A stretch of 64,000 bases of DNA from contig QKAW01000033.1 in assembly GCA_003247135.1 (NCBI GenBank), forward strand, positions 86,514 through 150,513, in the 5' to 3' direction. The stretch comes from Spirochaetales bacterium (GTDB taxonomy: Bacteria; Spirochaetota; Spirochaetia; DSM-2461). Under the pieces are notes generated by a model. It had not been told where the DNA came from. It made no database searches and saw only the letters and a program-made list of their open reading frames with translations. Below are positions 29,936 through 39,498 of the stretch, piece after piece (within the stretch, counting starts at the first letter, position 1; each line of letters begins with the position of its first letter). The position numbers and the translations under genes are program-made.

Positions 29936-30720
29936 TAGAAATCCTCTCCTAGATATGCTTTAATAACTGTAGGGTTGTTTGCAGTCTCTTCCGGTGTTCC
30001 TTTTGCTATTAATCGTCCATAATCCATAACATAACACATATCTGAGAGATTCATAACTAAATGCATATCATGTTCTATCAGGAGAATGGAAAGATTGAAT
30101 TCATGCTTCAGTTTTTCAATTGTCCCTATAAGTTCAATAGTCTCCTGTGGGTTCATACCTGCAGCGGGTTCATCCAATAGCAAAAGGAATGGGTCTGTAG
30201 CCAAAGCCCGGGCAATCTCTAGGAGTCTTTGTGCTCCATAAGGAAGATTTGATGCAAATTCGTTAGCAAATTTTTCAAGGTTCATTACTTTTAAAATCTC
30301 ATGGGAATCATGAATTATTTTTTTCTCTTCTTCCTTAGTTTTTTTACCATTAAAAATTGCCCCAAGCACACCAGCGTTTGTTACTGCGTGTCTACCAATC
30401 ATAACATTCTCAAGAACAGTCATGTTTTGAAAAAGTCTGATATTCTGGAAAGTTCTCGCAAGCCCGATCTCAGTTATTTTATTTGGTTTAAGCCCATTGG
30501 CTCTTATAAGTTTTTTCCCGGGAGGAATTATATTGATATCACCACTTGTTGGTGTATAAACTCCGGTTAAACAGTTAAAAAATGTAGTTTTCCCGGCACC
30601 ATTCGGACCTATTAATGCTGTAATTTGAGATTCATGAATATCCAGAGATACATCATTAACAGCTTTTAATCCTCCAAACTGCATTAGAAGGTTTTTAATT
30701 TCTAAAACTTTACTACTCAT
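29935..30720 (-). CDS. livG: Branched-chain amino acid ABC transporter ATP-binding protein
   Basis: GPNGAGKTTFFNCLTGVY, IGLARTFQNIRLFQNMTVLENV, LLLDEPAAGMNPQET. Confidence 0.92.
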   Translation of the reverse strand: MSSKVLEIKNLLMQFGGLKAVNDVSLDIHESQITALIGPNGAGKTTFFNCLTGVYTPTSGDINIIPPGKKLIRANGLKPNKITEIGLARTFQNIRLFQNMTVLENVMIGRHAVTNAGVLGAIFNGKKTKEEEKKIIHDSHEILKVMNLEKFANEFASNLPYGAQRLLEIARALATDPFLLLLDEPAAGMNPQETIELIGTIEKLKHEFNLSILLIEHDMHLVMNLSDMCYVMDYGRLIAKGTPEETANNPTVIKAYLGEDF

Positions 30721-31927
30721 TAGATAAATCTCCTTCTATCTTATATATTTTACGAACATTCTGAATTATACCGCCTGGTCTGAAAACCATCATAACAATT
30801 AGTAAGAATCCAAATATTAACATTCTATACTGCTGAAATGCTCTTAAGTATTCAGGAAGAAGAATTAATATTAATCCCCCTAAAATAACACCACGGACAG
30901 AACCTTTTCCACCAAGAACTACGATACAGAGAATCATTATAGATTCCCAAACAGTAAAAGATTGTGGGTTAATAAATGTTGTTTTAGCTGCAAAAAGTAC
31001 TCCGGCAATTCCGGCAATTGAAGCACTTATAATAAAGAGAGTCATTTTAGCTTTTGTTAAATCTACACCCATAGCTTCACAAGCTATATCATCCTCTCTC
31101 ATGGCAACCCAGGAACGACCTATTCTGGAATTTTCCATTCGCCAAACTATAAAAATTATTAAAACTACTAAAGCAACAGCAATTAGATAGACAAATCTTG
31201 TTGAACCAAAATAACCAAAAGTATGACCAAAAAGGGTTGGCTTAGGAATGTTGGCTATACCAGAAGGTCCATTTGTTAGAGCTCCAAAATTCTCTGTAAC
31301 AATTCTTGTCATTTCTCCAAAACCTAGTGTAACGATAGCCAGGTAGTCACCTTTTAGTCTTAAAACAGGAAGCCCAACTATAGCTCCAAAAAGTGCACTT
31401 GCCAGACCACCTAAAGGAAGTGCCAACCAGAATCCAATTCCGAAATTTTGATTCAAAATTGCAAATGTATAAGCACCAACTCCAAAAAATGCTGCATAAC
31501 CAAGGTTTAAAAGACCACCTAAACCAACAACAATATTAAGTCCAAGACCTAAAATTATGTAGATTAAAGCTGTTGTAAAAATTGATGTTGTGTAGGGTGA
31601 AGTTATAAAAGGCAGAGCAATTATAAGAATAGTTGAGAAGATTAATACCCTTTTGGTTACCCCGGGTTTATCCATTAAAGAGTGATACTTTATACCTAGT
31701 TTACTCTCTTTAAATTTAAATGTTATACCTGCTTTTTGTCTCTCTTGTTGTCTTATCCACAAATAACTAATAACAAAAATAACAGAACCTACCAGGGCCA
31801 GCATATACCATCGCCAGGTAATCTCTTTTTCGATTGTATTTACTTTAATTACAGTTATAGGAAAAGTTAAAAGTATACCTAAAATTGCATTAATCAAGGA
31901 TTTTTTTAATATTTCTAGTCTATTCAT
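30713..31927 (-). CDS. livM: Branched-chain amino acid ABC transporter permease
   Basis: LGLNIVVGLGGLLNLGYAAFFGVGAY, LVTLGFGEM-type and GGKGSVRGVILGG motifs. Confidence 0.9.
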   Translation of the reverse strand: MNRLEILKKSLINAILGILLTFPITVIKVNTIEKEITWRWYMLALVGSVIFVISYLWIRQQERQKAGITFKFKESKLGIKYHSLMDKPGVTKRVLIFSTILIIALPFITSPYTTSIFTTALIYIILGLGLNIVVGLGGLLNLGYAAFFGVGAYTFAILNQNFGIGFWLALPLGGLASALFGAIVGLPVLRLKGDYLAIVTLGFGEMTRIVTENFGALTNGPSGIANIPKPTLFGHTFGYFGSTRFVYLIAVALVVLIIFIVWRMENSRIGRSWVAMREDDIACEAMGVDLTKAKMTLFIISASIAGIAGVLFAAKTTFINPQSFTVWESIMILCIVVLGGKGSVRGVILGGLILILLPEYLRAFQQYRMLIFGFLLIVMMVFRPGGIIQNVRKIYKIEGDLSNE

Positions 31928-31928
31928 A

Positions 31929-32837
31929 TTATACCTTCTGTTTTAGAGATTTACCTAAAAGACCGGAAGGCTTAAAGGTTAAAATTAATATAAGAAACAG
32001 GAATGCAAAAAGGTCTTCGTAATCACTGGAGATGTAACCAGTTCCGAAACTTTCTACAAGTCCAAGAACAAAAGCACCTAAAACAGCTCCACCTATACTA
32101 CCTATTCCACCTAAAACTGCTGCAACAAAAGCTTTAATTCCAACAATGAAACCAATATAGAAGTTAATTTGTCCTACCTGGGAACTAATTAAAACTCCTC
32201 CAATAGCAGCTGCTGCGGAACCTGTAAGAAATGTTACACTTATTACTTTATTTATATTTATTCCTAATAAGAGTGACATTTTACTGTCCTGAGCTGTTGC
32301 CCTCATTGCTTTACCTATTTTTGTAAATTTTACCAGAACTGTAAAACCTATCAAAAATATAGCTGTACAAATATATATTAATATTTGAGGAGAACTCAAA
32401 TAGTTTTCGACTGGTGCAAGGAATTTAAATTCCGGTATAAGGTTTGGGAATGATAAAAAATCTGATGTTTGAAATAGTAATACAAAGTTTTGTAAAAACA
32501 TTGAAACACCTATCGCACTTATAAGTGCTGATAATCTCTGTGTATTTCTTAAAGGCTTGTATGCAATTTTCTCTATAGTTACACCAAATGCAGATGAAAA
32601 AATTATTGCAAAGATTGTTGCAATTACAAGGGTTAGAACTGGATCAACACCAGCATAGTTTAGAACACTGGCAACTATAAGACCGGTAAATGCACCAATC
32701 ATATATAATTCACCATGGGCAAAGTTAATTAGTTTTATTATACCATAAACCATAGTATAACCGAGGGCTATTAGTGCATAAATACTTCCTCTGGTTAAAC
32801 CACTTAAAAGCAGTTTAAAAAAATATCCAACGTCCAT
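31929..32837 (-). CDS. livH: Branched-chain amino acid ABC transporter permease
   Basis: GSIYALIALGYTMVYGIIKLINFAHGELYMIGAF and GGIGSIGGAVLGAF. Confidence 0.92.
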   Translation of the reverse strand: MDVGYFFKLLLSGLTRGSIYALIALGYTMVYGIIKLINFAHGELYMIGAFTGLIVASVLNYAGVDPVLTLVIATIFAIIFSSAFGVTIEKIAYKPLRNTQRLSALISAIGVSMFLQNFVLLFQTSDFLSFPNLIPEFKFLAPVENYLSSPQILIYICTAIFLIGFTVLVKFTKIGKAMRATAQDSKMSLLLGININKVISVTFLTGSAAAAIGGVLISSQVGQINFYIGFIVGIKAFVAAVLGGIGSIGGAVLGAFVLGLVESFGTGYISSDYEDLFAFLFLILILTFKPSGLLGKSLKQKV

Positions 32838-32851
32838 TAAGACTCCTTCTT

Positions 32852-32886
32852 GAAAAAAATCAGGGAGCTTACGCTCCCCAGATTTA
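32852..32886 (-). terminator. Intra-operon terminator/attenuator between livK and livH
   Basis: Minus strand AATCTGGGGAGC-GTAA-GCTCCCTGATTTTTTTC: stable hairpin plus T-run. Confidence 0.75.
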
Positions 32887-34014
32887 TTATAGTTTAACCT
32901 CTACATATTTTCCATTTTTAACTTGGAAAGCATTGAAACCTACACCCTCAGGGTTTCCGTTTGCATCATAACCAATAGTACCTAGAGTTGTTTCGAAAGT
33001 ATTATCAATTAATGCTTTTCTTATCGCATCATAGTCTGTTGAACCCGCTGATTTTATAGCTTGTAAAAGAGACTCAGTAGCTGCATAAGCATTAAGGAAG
33101 AATGATCCCGGTTCTTCACCATATTTTGCAACATGTTTTTTAATTGCATCTTGAGCTAATTTACTTGATGAAGTATCAACTGGACCAGTTGCATAAACGC
33201 CTTCTGCAAAATCACCCGCAACTTTAATAAATGTGTCATCTTTAATACCATCACATGAAAGGAATGGAATATTTAAGTTTGTTTTTTTCATTTGAGTTAC
33301 AAGTTTAGAAGCTTCAGGGTGATATCCTCCCCAAACTACTGCTTGAGCTCCTGAACCTGATACTTTATTTAAAACAGCTGAATAGTCAACAGCTCCCGGA
33401 GTAATACCTTCAAAAAGTTTAACTTCTACAGAACCGTCTTTTTCCAGAATATCTTTAACAAATGTTGCAAAACCTTTACCGTAATCACCTTTATCGTGAA
33501 GTATAGCAACTGATTTTAACCCAAGACTTTTAATTAACTGTACTTCAACCACTGCTTGTGCATCGTCTGGCGCAATTGATCTGAAAAAGTTTGGATACTC
33601 ACCATTTGCAAGATCAGGATTAGTCGCTGATGGACTAATTGCAACTATTTTTGAATCTCTATAAATACCCATAGCAGCTTTAGTTGCTCCTGAACAGATA
33701 TGCCCAATAACACCAACAACTTTACTACCTGTTAACTTTGCAGCAACGTTTGATGCTAATTCTGGTTTACAACCATCATCTTCTGCAATTAACTCTATTT
33801 GTTTTCCTAAAACACCACCATTAGCATTCCAGTCCGCTATAACTAACTCAGCAGCTTTTAATGATGGAAGTCCATAAGGAGCTAAATCTCCAGTGTGTGC
33901 ACCGGCAACACCAATAACGATTTTACCGCCCTCTTTCTGTCCGTTAGCAAATATACTTGCACTTGGTAATATTATTGCAAGTATTGTTAATGCTATAATT
34001 CCTTTTAATTTCAT
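32887..34014 (-). CDS. livK: Branched-chain amino acid ABC transporter substrate-binding protein
   Basis: IVIGVAGAHTGDLAPYGLPSLKAAELVIADWNANGGVLGKQIELIAEDDGCKPE; adjacent livHMGF. Confidence 0.9.
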   Translation of the reverse strand: MKLKGIIALTILAIILPSASIFANGQKEGGKIVIGVAGAHTGDLAPYGLPSLKAAELVIADWNANGGVLGKQIELIAEDDGCKPELASNVAAKLTGSKVVGVIGHICSGATKAAMGIYRDSKIVAISPSATNPDLANGEYPNFFRSIAPDDAQAVVEVQLIKSLGLKSVAILHDKGDYGKGFATFVKDILEKDGSVEVKLFEGITPGAVDYSAVLNKVSGSGAQAVVWGGYHPEASKLVTQMKKTNLNIPFLSCDGIKDDTFIKVAGDFAEGVYATGPVDTSSSKLAQDAIKKHVAKYGEEPGSFFLNAYAATESLLQAIKSAGSTDYDAIRKALIDNTFETTLGTIGYDANGNPEGVGFNAFQVKNGKYVEVKL

Positions 34015-34373
34015 TTTCTACTCCTATAATTTCGCTTATCATTATTAAAGATGTAATATTTTCGAAATTCGTAAAATTAGAAAAAATCATATCATTTAAC
34101 TCTGATAAATTATTAAACCATTATATATATTGCATCTATTTTTGAAAAGGACATTGGACATTTTTGTCAAATTGGATTTGCATTAACTTATATCTTGTTT
34201 GTTTAATATTAGTTATTTAATTGTAATTTACAAATATTTAACGGTTTTGCTTGATTAACTATAGTGAAAATGAGTTAATCATTAATAAAATAAAAATTAT
34301 ATACATATGAAAATGTTTTAAACTGTTTTAATTGTTAATTATTTCACAGCCATACTTGGGTAAATAAGGTATT

Positions 34374-34412
34374 CTGCTATTTAGACCAAAAATAATTCAG
34401 TTTAAATAGCAG
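34374..34412. repeat. Inverted repeat downstream of trxB
   Basis: CTGCTATTTA (34374-34383) and TAAATAGCAG (34403-34412), 10-bp perfect arms, 19-nt loop. Confidence 0.5.
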
Positions 34413-34420
34413 GCTCTGTT

Positions 34421-35377
34421 TTATTGCTCAGCTAACCATCTTTCTGCATCAATCGCTGCCATACATCCAGTCCCGGCTGCTGTTATGGCTTGTCTATATT
34501 TACTGTCCATAACATCTCCACAGGCAAAAACACCCTCAATATTTGTTTTTGTTGAACCTGGCTTGGTTATAAGATAACCGTTTTCATCTTTATCCAACTG
34601 TGATTCAAATATCTCTGTATTAGGTTTATGTCCAACAGCTATAAAAAGCCCTTTTACACCAATATTTTTGTACTCTTTGGTTTTATTATTAAATACTCTT
34701 ACATCTTCTAGAGGGCCTGTGTCCTGTCCAATTACCTGGTCCAGTTCTGTGTTCCATAGCATCTCTATTTTAGAGTTTTCAAATGCTCTTGCCTGCATTG
34801 CTTTACTTGCCCTTAACTCATCCCTTCTGTGCATCAGGTAAACTTTTGAACAGAAATTTGTAAGGTAAATTGCCTCTTCTACAGCAGTATCACCACCACC
34901 TACAACTGCGACATCCTTTCCTTTAAAGAAAAAACCATCACAGGTTGCACATGCTGATACACCTCTGCCCTTAAATTTTTCTTCGCTTGGGTTTCCAAGA
35001 TATTTTGCTGTAGCACCAGTTGAAACTATTAATGCGTCACAACTGTACTTTTTACTATAGGTCTCCAATATGAACGGTCTCTGGTTTAATTGAGTTTTAA
35101 TAACCTCATCTTCAATAATTTTTGTATCGAATCTTAGTGCCTGTTTTTCCATATCCATCATTAATTCATTTCCATCCCGACCTTCAGGGAAGCCAGGGAA
35201 GTTATCAATTTCTGTTGTAGTAGTCAATTGACCACCCTTTTGAAAACCAGATATCATTACAGGATTCAAATTAGCTCTTGCAGCATATATTGCTGCAGTA
35301 TATCCAGCAGGGCCTGACCCCAGAATTATTAGTTTATGATGTTCAATCTCTTTTTCTGACATTATTTCTTCTCCCAT
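34421..35377 (-). CDS. trxB: Thioredoxin reductase
   Basis: LGSGPAGYTAAIYAARA, CATCDG redox motif, GGGDTAVEEA, GVFACGDV. Confidence 0.93.
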   Translation of the reverse strand: MGEEIMSEKEIEHHKLIILGSGPAGYTAAIYAARANLNPVMISGFQKGGQLTTTTEIDNFPGFPEGRDGNELMMDMEKQALRFDTKIIEDEVIKTQLNQRPFILETYSKKYSCDALIVSTGATAKYLGNPSEEKFKGRGVSACATCDGFFFKGKDVAVVGGGDTAVEEAIYLTNFCSKVYLMHRRDELRASKAMQARAFENSKIEMLWNTELDQVIGQDTGPLEDVRVFNNKTKEYKNIGVKGLFIAVGHKPNTEIFESQLDKDENGYLITKPGSTKTNIEGVFACGDVMDSKYRQAITAAGTGCMAAIDAERWLAEQ

Positions 35378-35394
35378 TTATAAAAATATAATAA

Positions 35395-36246
35395 CTAATT
35401 TTTTGAGAATTGGTAACATTTTTTTTCAATTATTTTGATAATAATTACTACTATTAAGCAGCATAGAGCAGTTTCAATTAATGTTTGTAAAGGATTAACC
35501 GGTTTAATTAATAAAAATAGTGGTGAAGACGGAAGGGGGGTATCGGGATAGTTAACAAAAACAATTGTAAAAAAGTTATTGGCAAAATGAATTCCCAGAC
35601 TATATTCGAGACCTTTATATTTTTGTGTAAGGTAGCTTAACAGAATTCCCATTGCAAAATAGGTAAAGAAAAAGATTGTTTTATCAGTTACTTCCGGGTT
35701 AGCAAGGTGGGGAAGTGCAAATAATATTGCGGAAATTACAACTGGTAAAAACTTTATTTTGATTATAGTAGATACAAATTCCTGAATATATCCTCTAAAA
35801 AGAATTTCTTCAGTTGAGGTCTGAATTGGGGTAAGAATCAGTGTTAATAGAAGAAATATTAGAAAATTATTGAAATTGAAATTAAATTTTAATGACTCTT
35901 TAAAGAAAACAAGAGTAAAGATCATTATAATTAACTGAATTAGAAACCATAAAAAGAAACCTGTAAATATTCTGTAAAATAAAACTTTGTTTTGTGTGGT
36001 TATCAATTTTTTGGGTTTAAATTTATGATAAATAAAGTAAATCAGAAAAATTGAAAGCAGTAGCGGAATAAAAGTCAGGTTTAACCCAATAAAATAAAAT
36101 ATTTTGCTGTTTTTATTAAATAGCTCTCTAACTAAAGGAATAATTGCCCAAGATGATATAATATAGAGAAGGAAGATCATTCCTCCTCCAAGTAGGTAGT
36201 TATACCATCTTGATCTTTCCATTACTCTTTGCTTTCTTCGGCCCAA
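35395..36246 (-). CDS. CPBP-family intramembrane metalloprotease
   Basis: TSTEEILFRGYIQEF, LFALPHLANPE, LGIHFANNFF motifs. Confidence 0.85.
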   Translation of the reverse strand: MGRRKQRVMERSRWYNYLLGGGMIFLLYIISSWAIIPLVRELFNKNSKIFYFIGLNLTFIPLLLSIFLIYFIYHKFKPKKLITTQNKVLFYRIFTGFFLWFLIQLIIMIFTLVFFKESLKFNFNFNNFLIFLLLTLILTPIQTSTEEILFRGYIQEFVSTIIKIKFLPVVISAILFALPHLANPEVTDKTIFFFTYFAMGILLSYLTQKYKGLEYSLGIHFANNFFTIVFVNYPDTPLPSSPLFLLIKPVNPLQTLIETALCCLIVVIIIKIIEKKCYQFSKN

Positions 36247-37160
36247 TCAGGTTTAGTTATTTTTGCATCTTCGTAAATTTTGTCAAAGAAATTATCAACT
36301 TTTATTCTTTGAGCTATATAAGTTCTTGCTTCCTCAAGGGTTGCAAATGTCTCTTCGGTTCTGTCTTCTACCAGAATTAAGTGGTATCCGTACTGGGATA
36401 ATACAGGTCCACTAACCTGATTTACAGGAATTGTAAATGCTACTTCCTCAAATTCTGGAACCATTTGTCCTCTTTGAAAACCACCTAATTGTCCGCCATT
36501 TGGTGCAGATGGCCCTTGAGAGTATTGAATTGCGGCTTCGGCAAAATCCATTCCTGCCATTATCTTTTCTCTAACTTCTGTAATATCTTTAAGAGCCTGC
36601 TCTTTGTTGGTATCATCTACAAGAAATAGAATATGTCGGGCAGAATTAACAGCAGCATCCTGCTTAAATACTGTTTCTTTGTTTTCATTATAAAAATTTT
36701 CAATATCTTCTTCCGGAACTTCAATATCCTGGTCTGCGGCATATTGGCTTAGGTCTGATAGTCTTTGTTGATATCTGAATTCATCTTTAATTTCATCAAA
36801 TGTGTAACCTCTGGATTCAATATCATTTATTAAAGCTTCTTCAGAACCGTATTGAAGGGATAGTTGAGCCATTTGCTGTTCCAAAAGTTCTTCATTTACA
36901 GCAATATTCAACTCATCCATTTTTTTCGTATGAGCAATTTTAAAAATCATGTTATTTAAAATTTGGGAGTGAAACATCACTTTTTCTTCATCTGTCATAA
37001 CATAATCTTCGGGAACCATTGCTTTTGTCAATTTTGCAACTTCAATGTCAAACTCTTCCTGAGTTATTTTTACGTTTGATACCTTTGCTATAGCTCTATT
37101 TTCCGGTGTTGTACATCCAAACAGAAGTGCTGCTATGCACAATAGTAAAATTTTTTTCAT
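36222..37160 (-). CDS. Lipoprotein SurA/PrsA-like peptidyl-prolyl isomerase
   Basis: Lipobox ALLFGC; parvulin domain SARHILFLVDDTN...YSQGPSAPNGGQLGGFQRGQMVPEFEEVAF...YGYHLILVED. Confidence 0.88.
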   Translation of the reverse strand: MKKILLLCIAALLFGCTTPENRAIAKVSNVKITQEEFDIEVAKLTKAMVPEDYVMTDEEKVMFHSQILNNMIFKIAHTKKMDELNIAVNEELLEQQMAQLSLQYGSEEALINDIESRGYTFDEIKDEFRYQQRLSDLSQYAADQDIEVPEEDIENFYNENKETVFKQDAAVNSARHILFLVDDTNKEQALKDITEVREKIMAGMDFAEAAIQYSQGPSAPNGGQLGGFQRGQMVPEFEEVAFTIPVNQVSGPVLSQYGYHLILVEDRTEETFATLEEARTYIAQRIKVDNFFDKIYEDAKITKPDWAEESKE

Positions 37161-37186
37161 TCAATCCTCTTTTTGTTCAATTTAAA

Positions 37187-38098
37187 TTAGTACATCTCTT
37201 TACCAAAGGCATGGCATAAAAGTTCTACAGCTATTTCTGCTGTTCTGTTATACATATCTAGGGCAGGGTTTACTTCAACAAGTTCAAAACTGGTTACTTT
37301 TTCACATTTTGAGATTACTTCCAATAATAATGCAGCTTCTCTATAGTGTAAACCACCTAAAACCTGGGTTCCTGTTCCTGGAGCCTCAAGGGGATCCAGG
37401 GAGTCCACATCAAATGAGATATGAACATTGTCAACTCCTCTTGTAGCAATTTCCACTGCTTCGTGAGCAACATTGGTTATTCCTTTTTTTATAATATCCA
37501 TCATTGTAAATACTGTTACACGAGAACTTTTTAGAAGTGCCGCTTCCTCTTTATCAATATCTCTTGCTGCAATTATTACACAATTCTCTTCTCTCACTGT
37601 GGGGGAGGGGCCAACACCTAAAAGTTCTCTGTTTCCTCTCCCTGTTGCTATTGCTAGTGGCATACCGTGTATGTTCCCGCTTGGTGATGTTTCGGTTGTG
37701 TTAAAATCCCCATGGGCATCAATCCAGATTAGCCCGGAATTCCCATTATGGAGCTTTTTCATTCCCGCTAGAGTTCCAATTGCAATACTGTGATCCCCAC
37801 CTAAAACCAGAGGCATGTATCCTGAATCAAGGATTCGTTCTATTCTCTCTTTTAAAAGTGTACATGTATCCATTATTATATTTAAATAATTTAATCCCAG
37901 GCTATCAGGATCTATGGAGTCGAATTGATCTACAGTGTAACAGTCAACAGTTCCAAAATCCTTGACGTCATGACCTAATGCTCTGAGTTTGGATATTACT
38001 CCGGCTACTCTTAAAGCTCCAGGCCCCATATCAACACCTTTTTTTGAAGCTCCAACATCCTGTGGTACACCTACAATACCAATTTTCTTAAATTTCAT
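37187..38098 (-). CDS. rocF: Arginase family protein, probable arginase
   Basis: VPQDVGASKKGVDMGPGALR, GGDHSIAIGT, IWIDAHGDFNTTETSPSGNIHGMPLA, ISFDVDSLDP. Confidence 0.88.
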   Translation of the reverse strand: MKFKKIGIVGVPQDVGASKKGVDMGPGALRVAGVISKLRALGHDVKDFGTVDCYTVDQFDSIDPDSLGLNYLNIIMDTCTLLKERIERILDSGYMPLVLGGDHSIAIGTLAGMKKLHNGNSGLIWIDAHGDFNTTETSPSGNIHGMPLAIATGRGNRELLGVGPSPTVREENCVIIAARDIDKEEAALLKSSRVTVFTMMDIIKKGITNVAHEAVEIATRGVDNVHISFDVDSLDPLEAPGTGTQVLGGLHYREAALLLEVISKCEKVTSFELVEVNPALDMYNRTAEIAVELLCHAFGKEMY

Positions 38099-38144
38099 AG
38101 AAAAAATAATATCATAATAGTACTATAAAGGAAATGGAGAAATT

Positions 38145-38366
38145 ATGAGAAGATTTTTTGAATATGGCCTGTTTTCTGCAGCTATTCTTTGCCTTGTTTA
38201 CTTTCTAGTTGCACTTTTTACAGGTGTGGCTATTACAATAACAACCCTGCTGCTTTGCGTTGCCGGAAGTATTCTATCAGGGCTTTTGGTTGCTGTTCTT
38301 CTAATAATTTTCTCTCCGGGTAAGCATATTAAAGAGGGTGAAGAGGATCATTATATAAGAAGATAG
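38145..38366 (+). CDS. Small hypothetical membrane protein (73 aa)
   Basis: Two hydrophobic segments; GGAAATGG upstream; protein MRRFFEYGLFSAAILCLVYF... Confidence 0.5.
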   Translation: MRRFFEYGLFSAAILCLVYFLVALFTGVAITITTLLLCVAGSILSGLLVAVLLIIFSPGKHIKEGEEDHYIRR

Positions 38367-39463
38367 CTGTCTTCCATCGTTATTTTATAAAAGAAATCAA
38401 TCTCTTTACTGAGATTTTTATCAGATAACAGAGCCCAAGTGGCGTGGTTAAGTGCATTTGTTGCTCCCAGGGCATTTAATTCTATATAGTCCAGGTGTGG
38501 GGAGATTGTCCTTTTTTTCTCCTGGTCCAGATTATTAAGGGCTATTGATGCTGCAGCAATAATCTGTTTAGGAGTCCCTCCCATTATCTGGGTAGCCGCT
38601 GCACTTGCCATTGCAGTTGCAATTATAATATCTGTATATATATTTCCATTAAGGATCTCTTTAAATAGGAGTTTTCCTATCATCCCTGCTGTTAAGAGTC
38701 CTCTAACAACCCTAATGTCAGAAAGTTTGTAAGTTTCCTTTAGTGTAAATAACACAGCAGGAATTATTCCTGCACTCTCCGCAGTTGGTGCTCCAACAAC
38801 AAATTTTCCTGAAGCACTCTCCTCAATCACTGCTAGGGAGTATGCAATTGTTTTACTTAATTCCTGTATAAAATCCCTATTTTTTATAGCTCTTGATAGG
38901 AAAAGTGATGCTCTTCTTGTTTTTACATCAGTTCCAGGCAGTCCCCCCTCAACTTCCAGACCAATATTTATGGTTTTTAGCATTAAGCTCCATTTTACCT
39001 CCATATACTCAATGAGGTTCGATGAATCAGTATGAATAGCGTATTCCCAAATTGTTCTTCCATTCTCATAAGTCCATTCCAGTAGTTCGCTTGTTGAGGA
39101 TTTTGAAGTGTCCAGTTCAATCTGTTCAGACTCTTCTCCCAATTTATTAAAAAAGTATGTCTTTTCTGCAAATATACTTTTCTCTTTTGTATAAGCCTGA
39201 AATTTTGCTGCAGTAATATCTTTGGGGAATTCATTTTCATCATCTAAGACTATCTTAGCAACATAGGGTGAAATAGCTTTTTTTAAAGCCTGTACTGTAA
39301 AATTCTCCTCTGACTCTGAAATAAACTTGCCATATAGAGTAACTTTTATTGTTGTAATATCCCTGCATTCGTCCTTAAAATCTTTAGCTGCTCTATATGG
39401 ATGTATAGAGTATTGACTACTTGGCCCTGGTCCTTCGATAAATAGATTTTTAATTGATATCAT
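38351..39463 (-). CDS. L-serine dehydratase-like protein lacking usual Fe-S cysteines
   Basis: EGPGPSSQYSIHPYRAA, GKFVVGAPTAESAGIIPAVLFT, IIIATAMASAAATQIMGGTPKQIIAAASIALNN, NALGATNALNHATWALL align by eye to SdaA but with no Cys in the C-terminal half. ORF track start is 39499. Confidence 0.7.
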   Translation of the reverse strand: MISIKNLFIEGPGPSSQYSIHPYRAAKDFKDECRDITTIKVTLYGKFISESEENFTVQALKKAISPYVAKIVLDDENEFPKDITAAKFQAYTKEKSIFAEKTYFFNKLGEESEQIELDTSKSSTSELLEWTYENGRTIWEYAIHTDSSNLIEYMEVKWSLMLKTINIGLEVEGGLPGTDVKTRRASLFLSRAIKNRDFIQELSKTIAYSLAVIEESASGKFVVGAPTAESAGIIPAVLFTLKETYKLSDIRVVRGLLTAGMIGKLLFKEILNGNIYTDIIIATAMASAAATQIMGGTPKQIIAAASIALNNLDQEKKRTISPHLDYIELNALGATNALNHATWALLSDKNLSKEIDFFYKITMEDSYLLI

Positions 39464-39498
39464 ACTGTCACCTTTTTTAATAATATAAATAATAGGCA

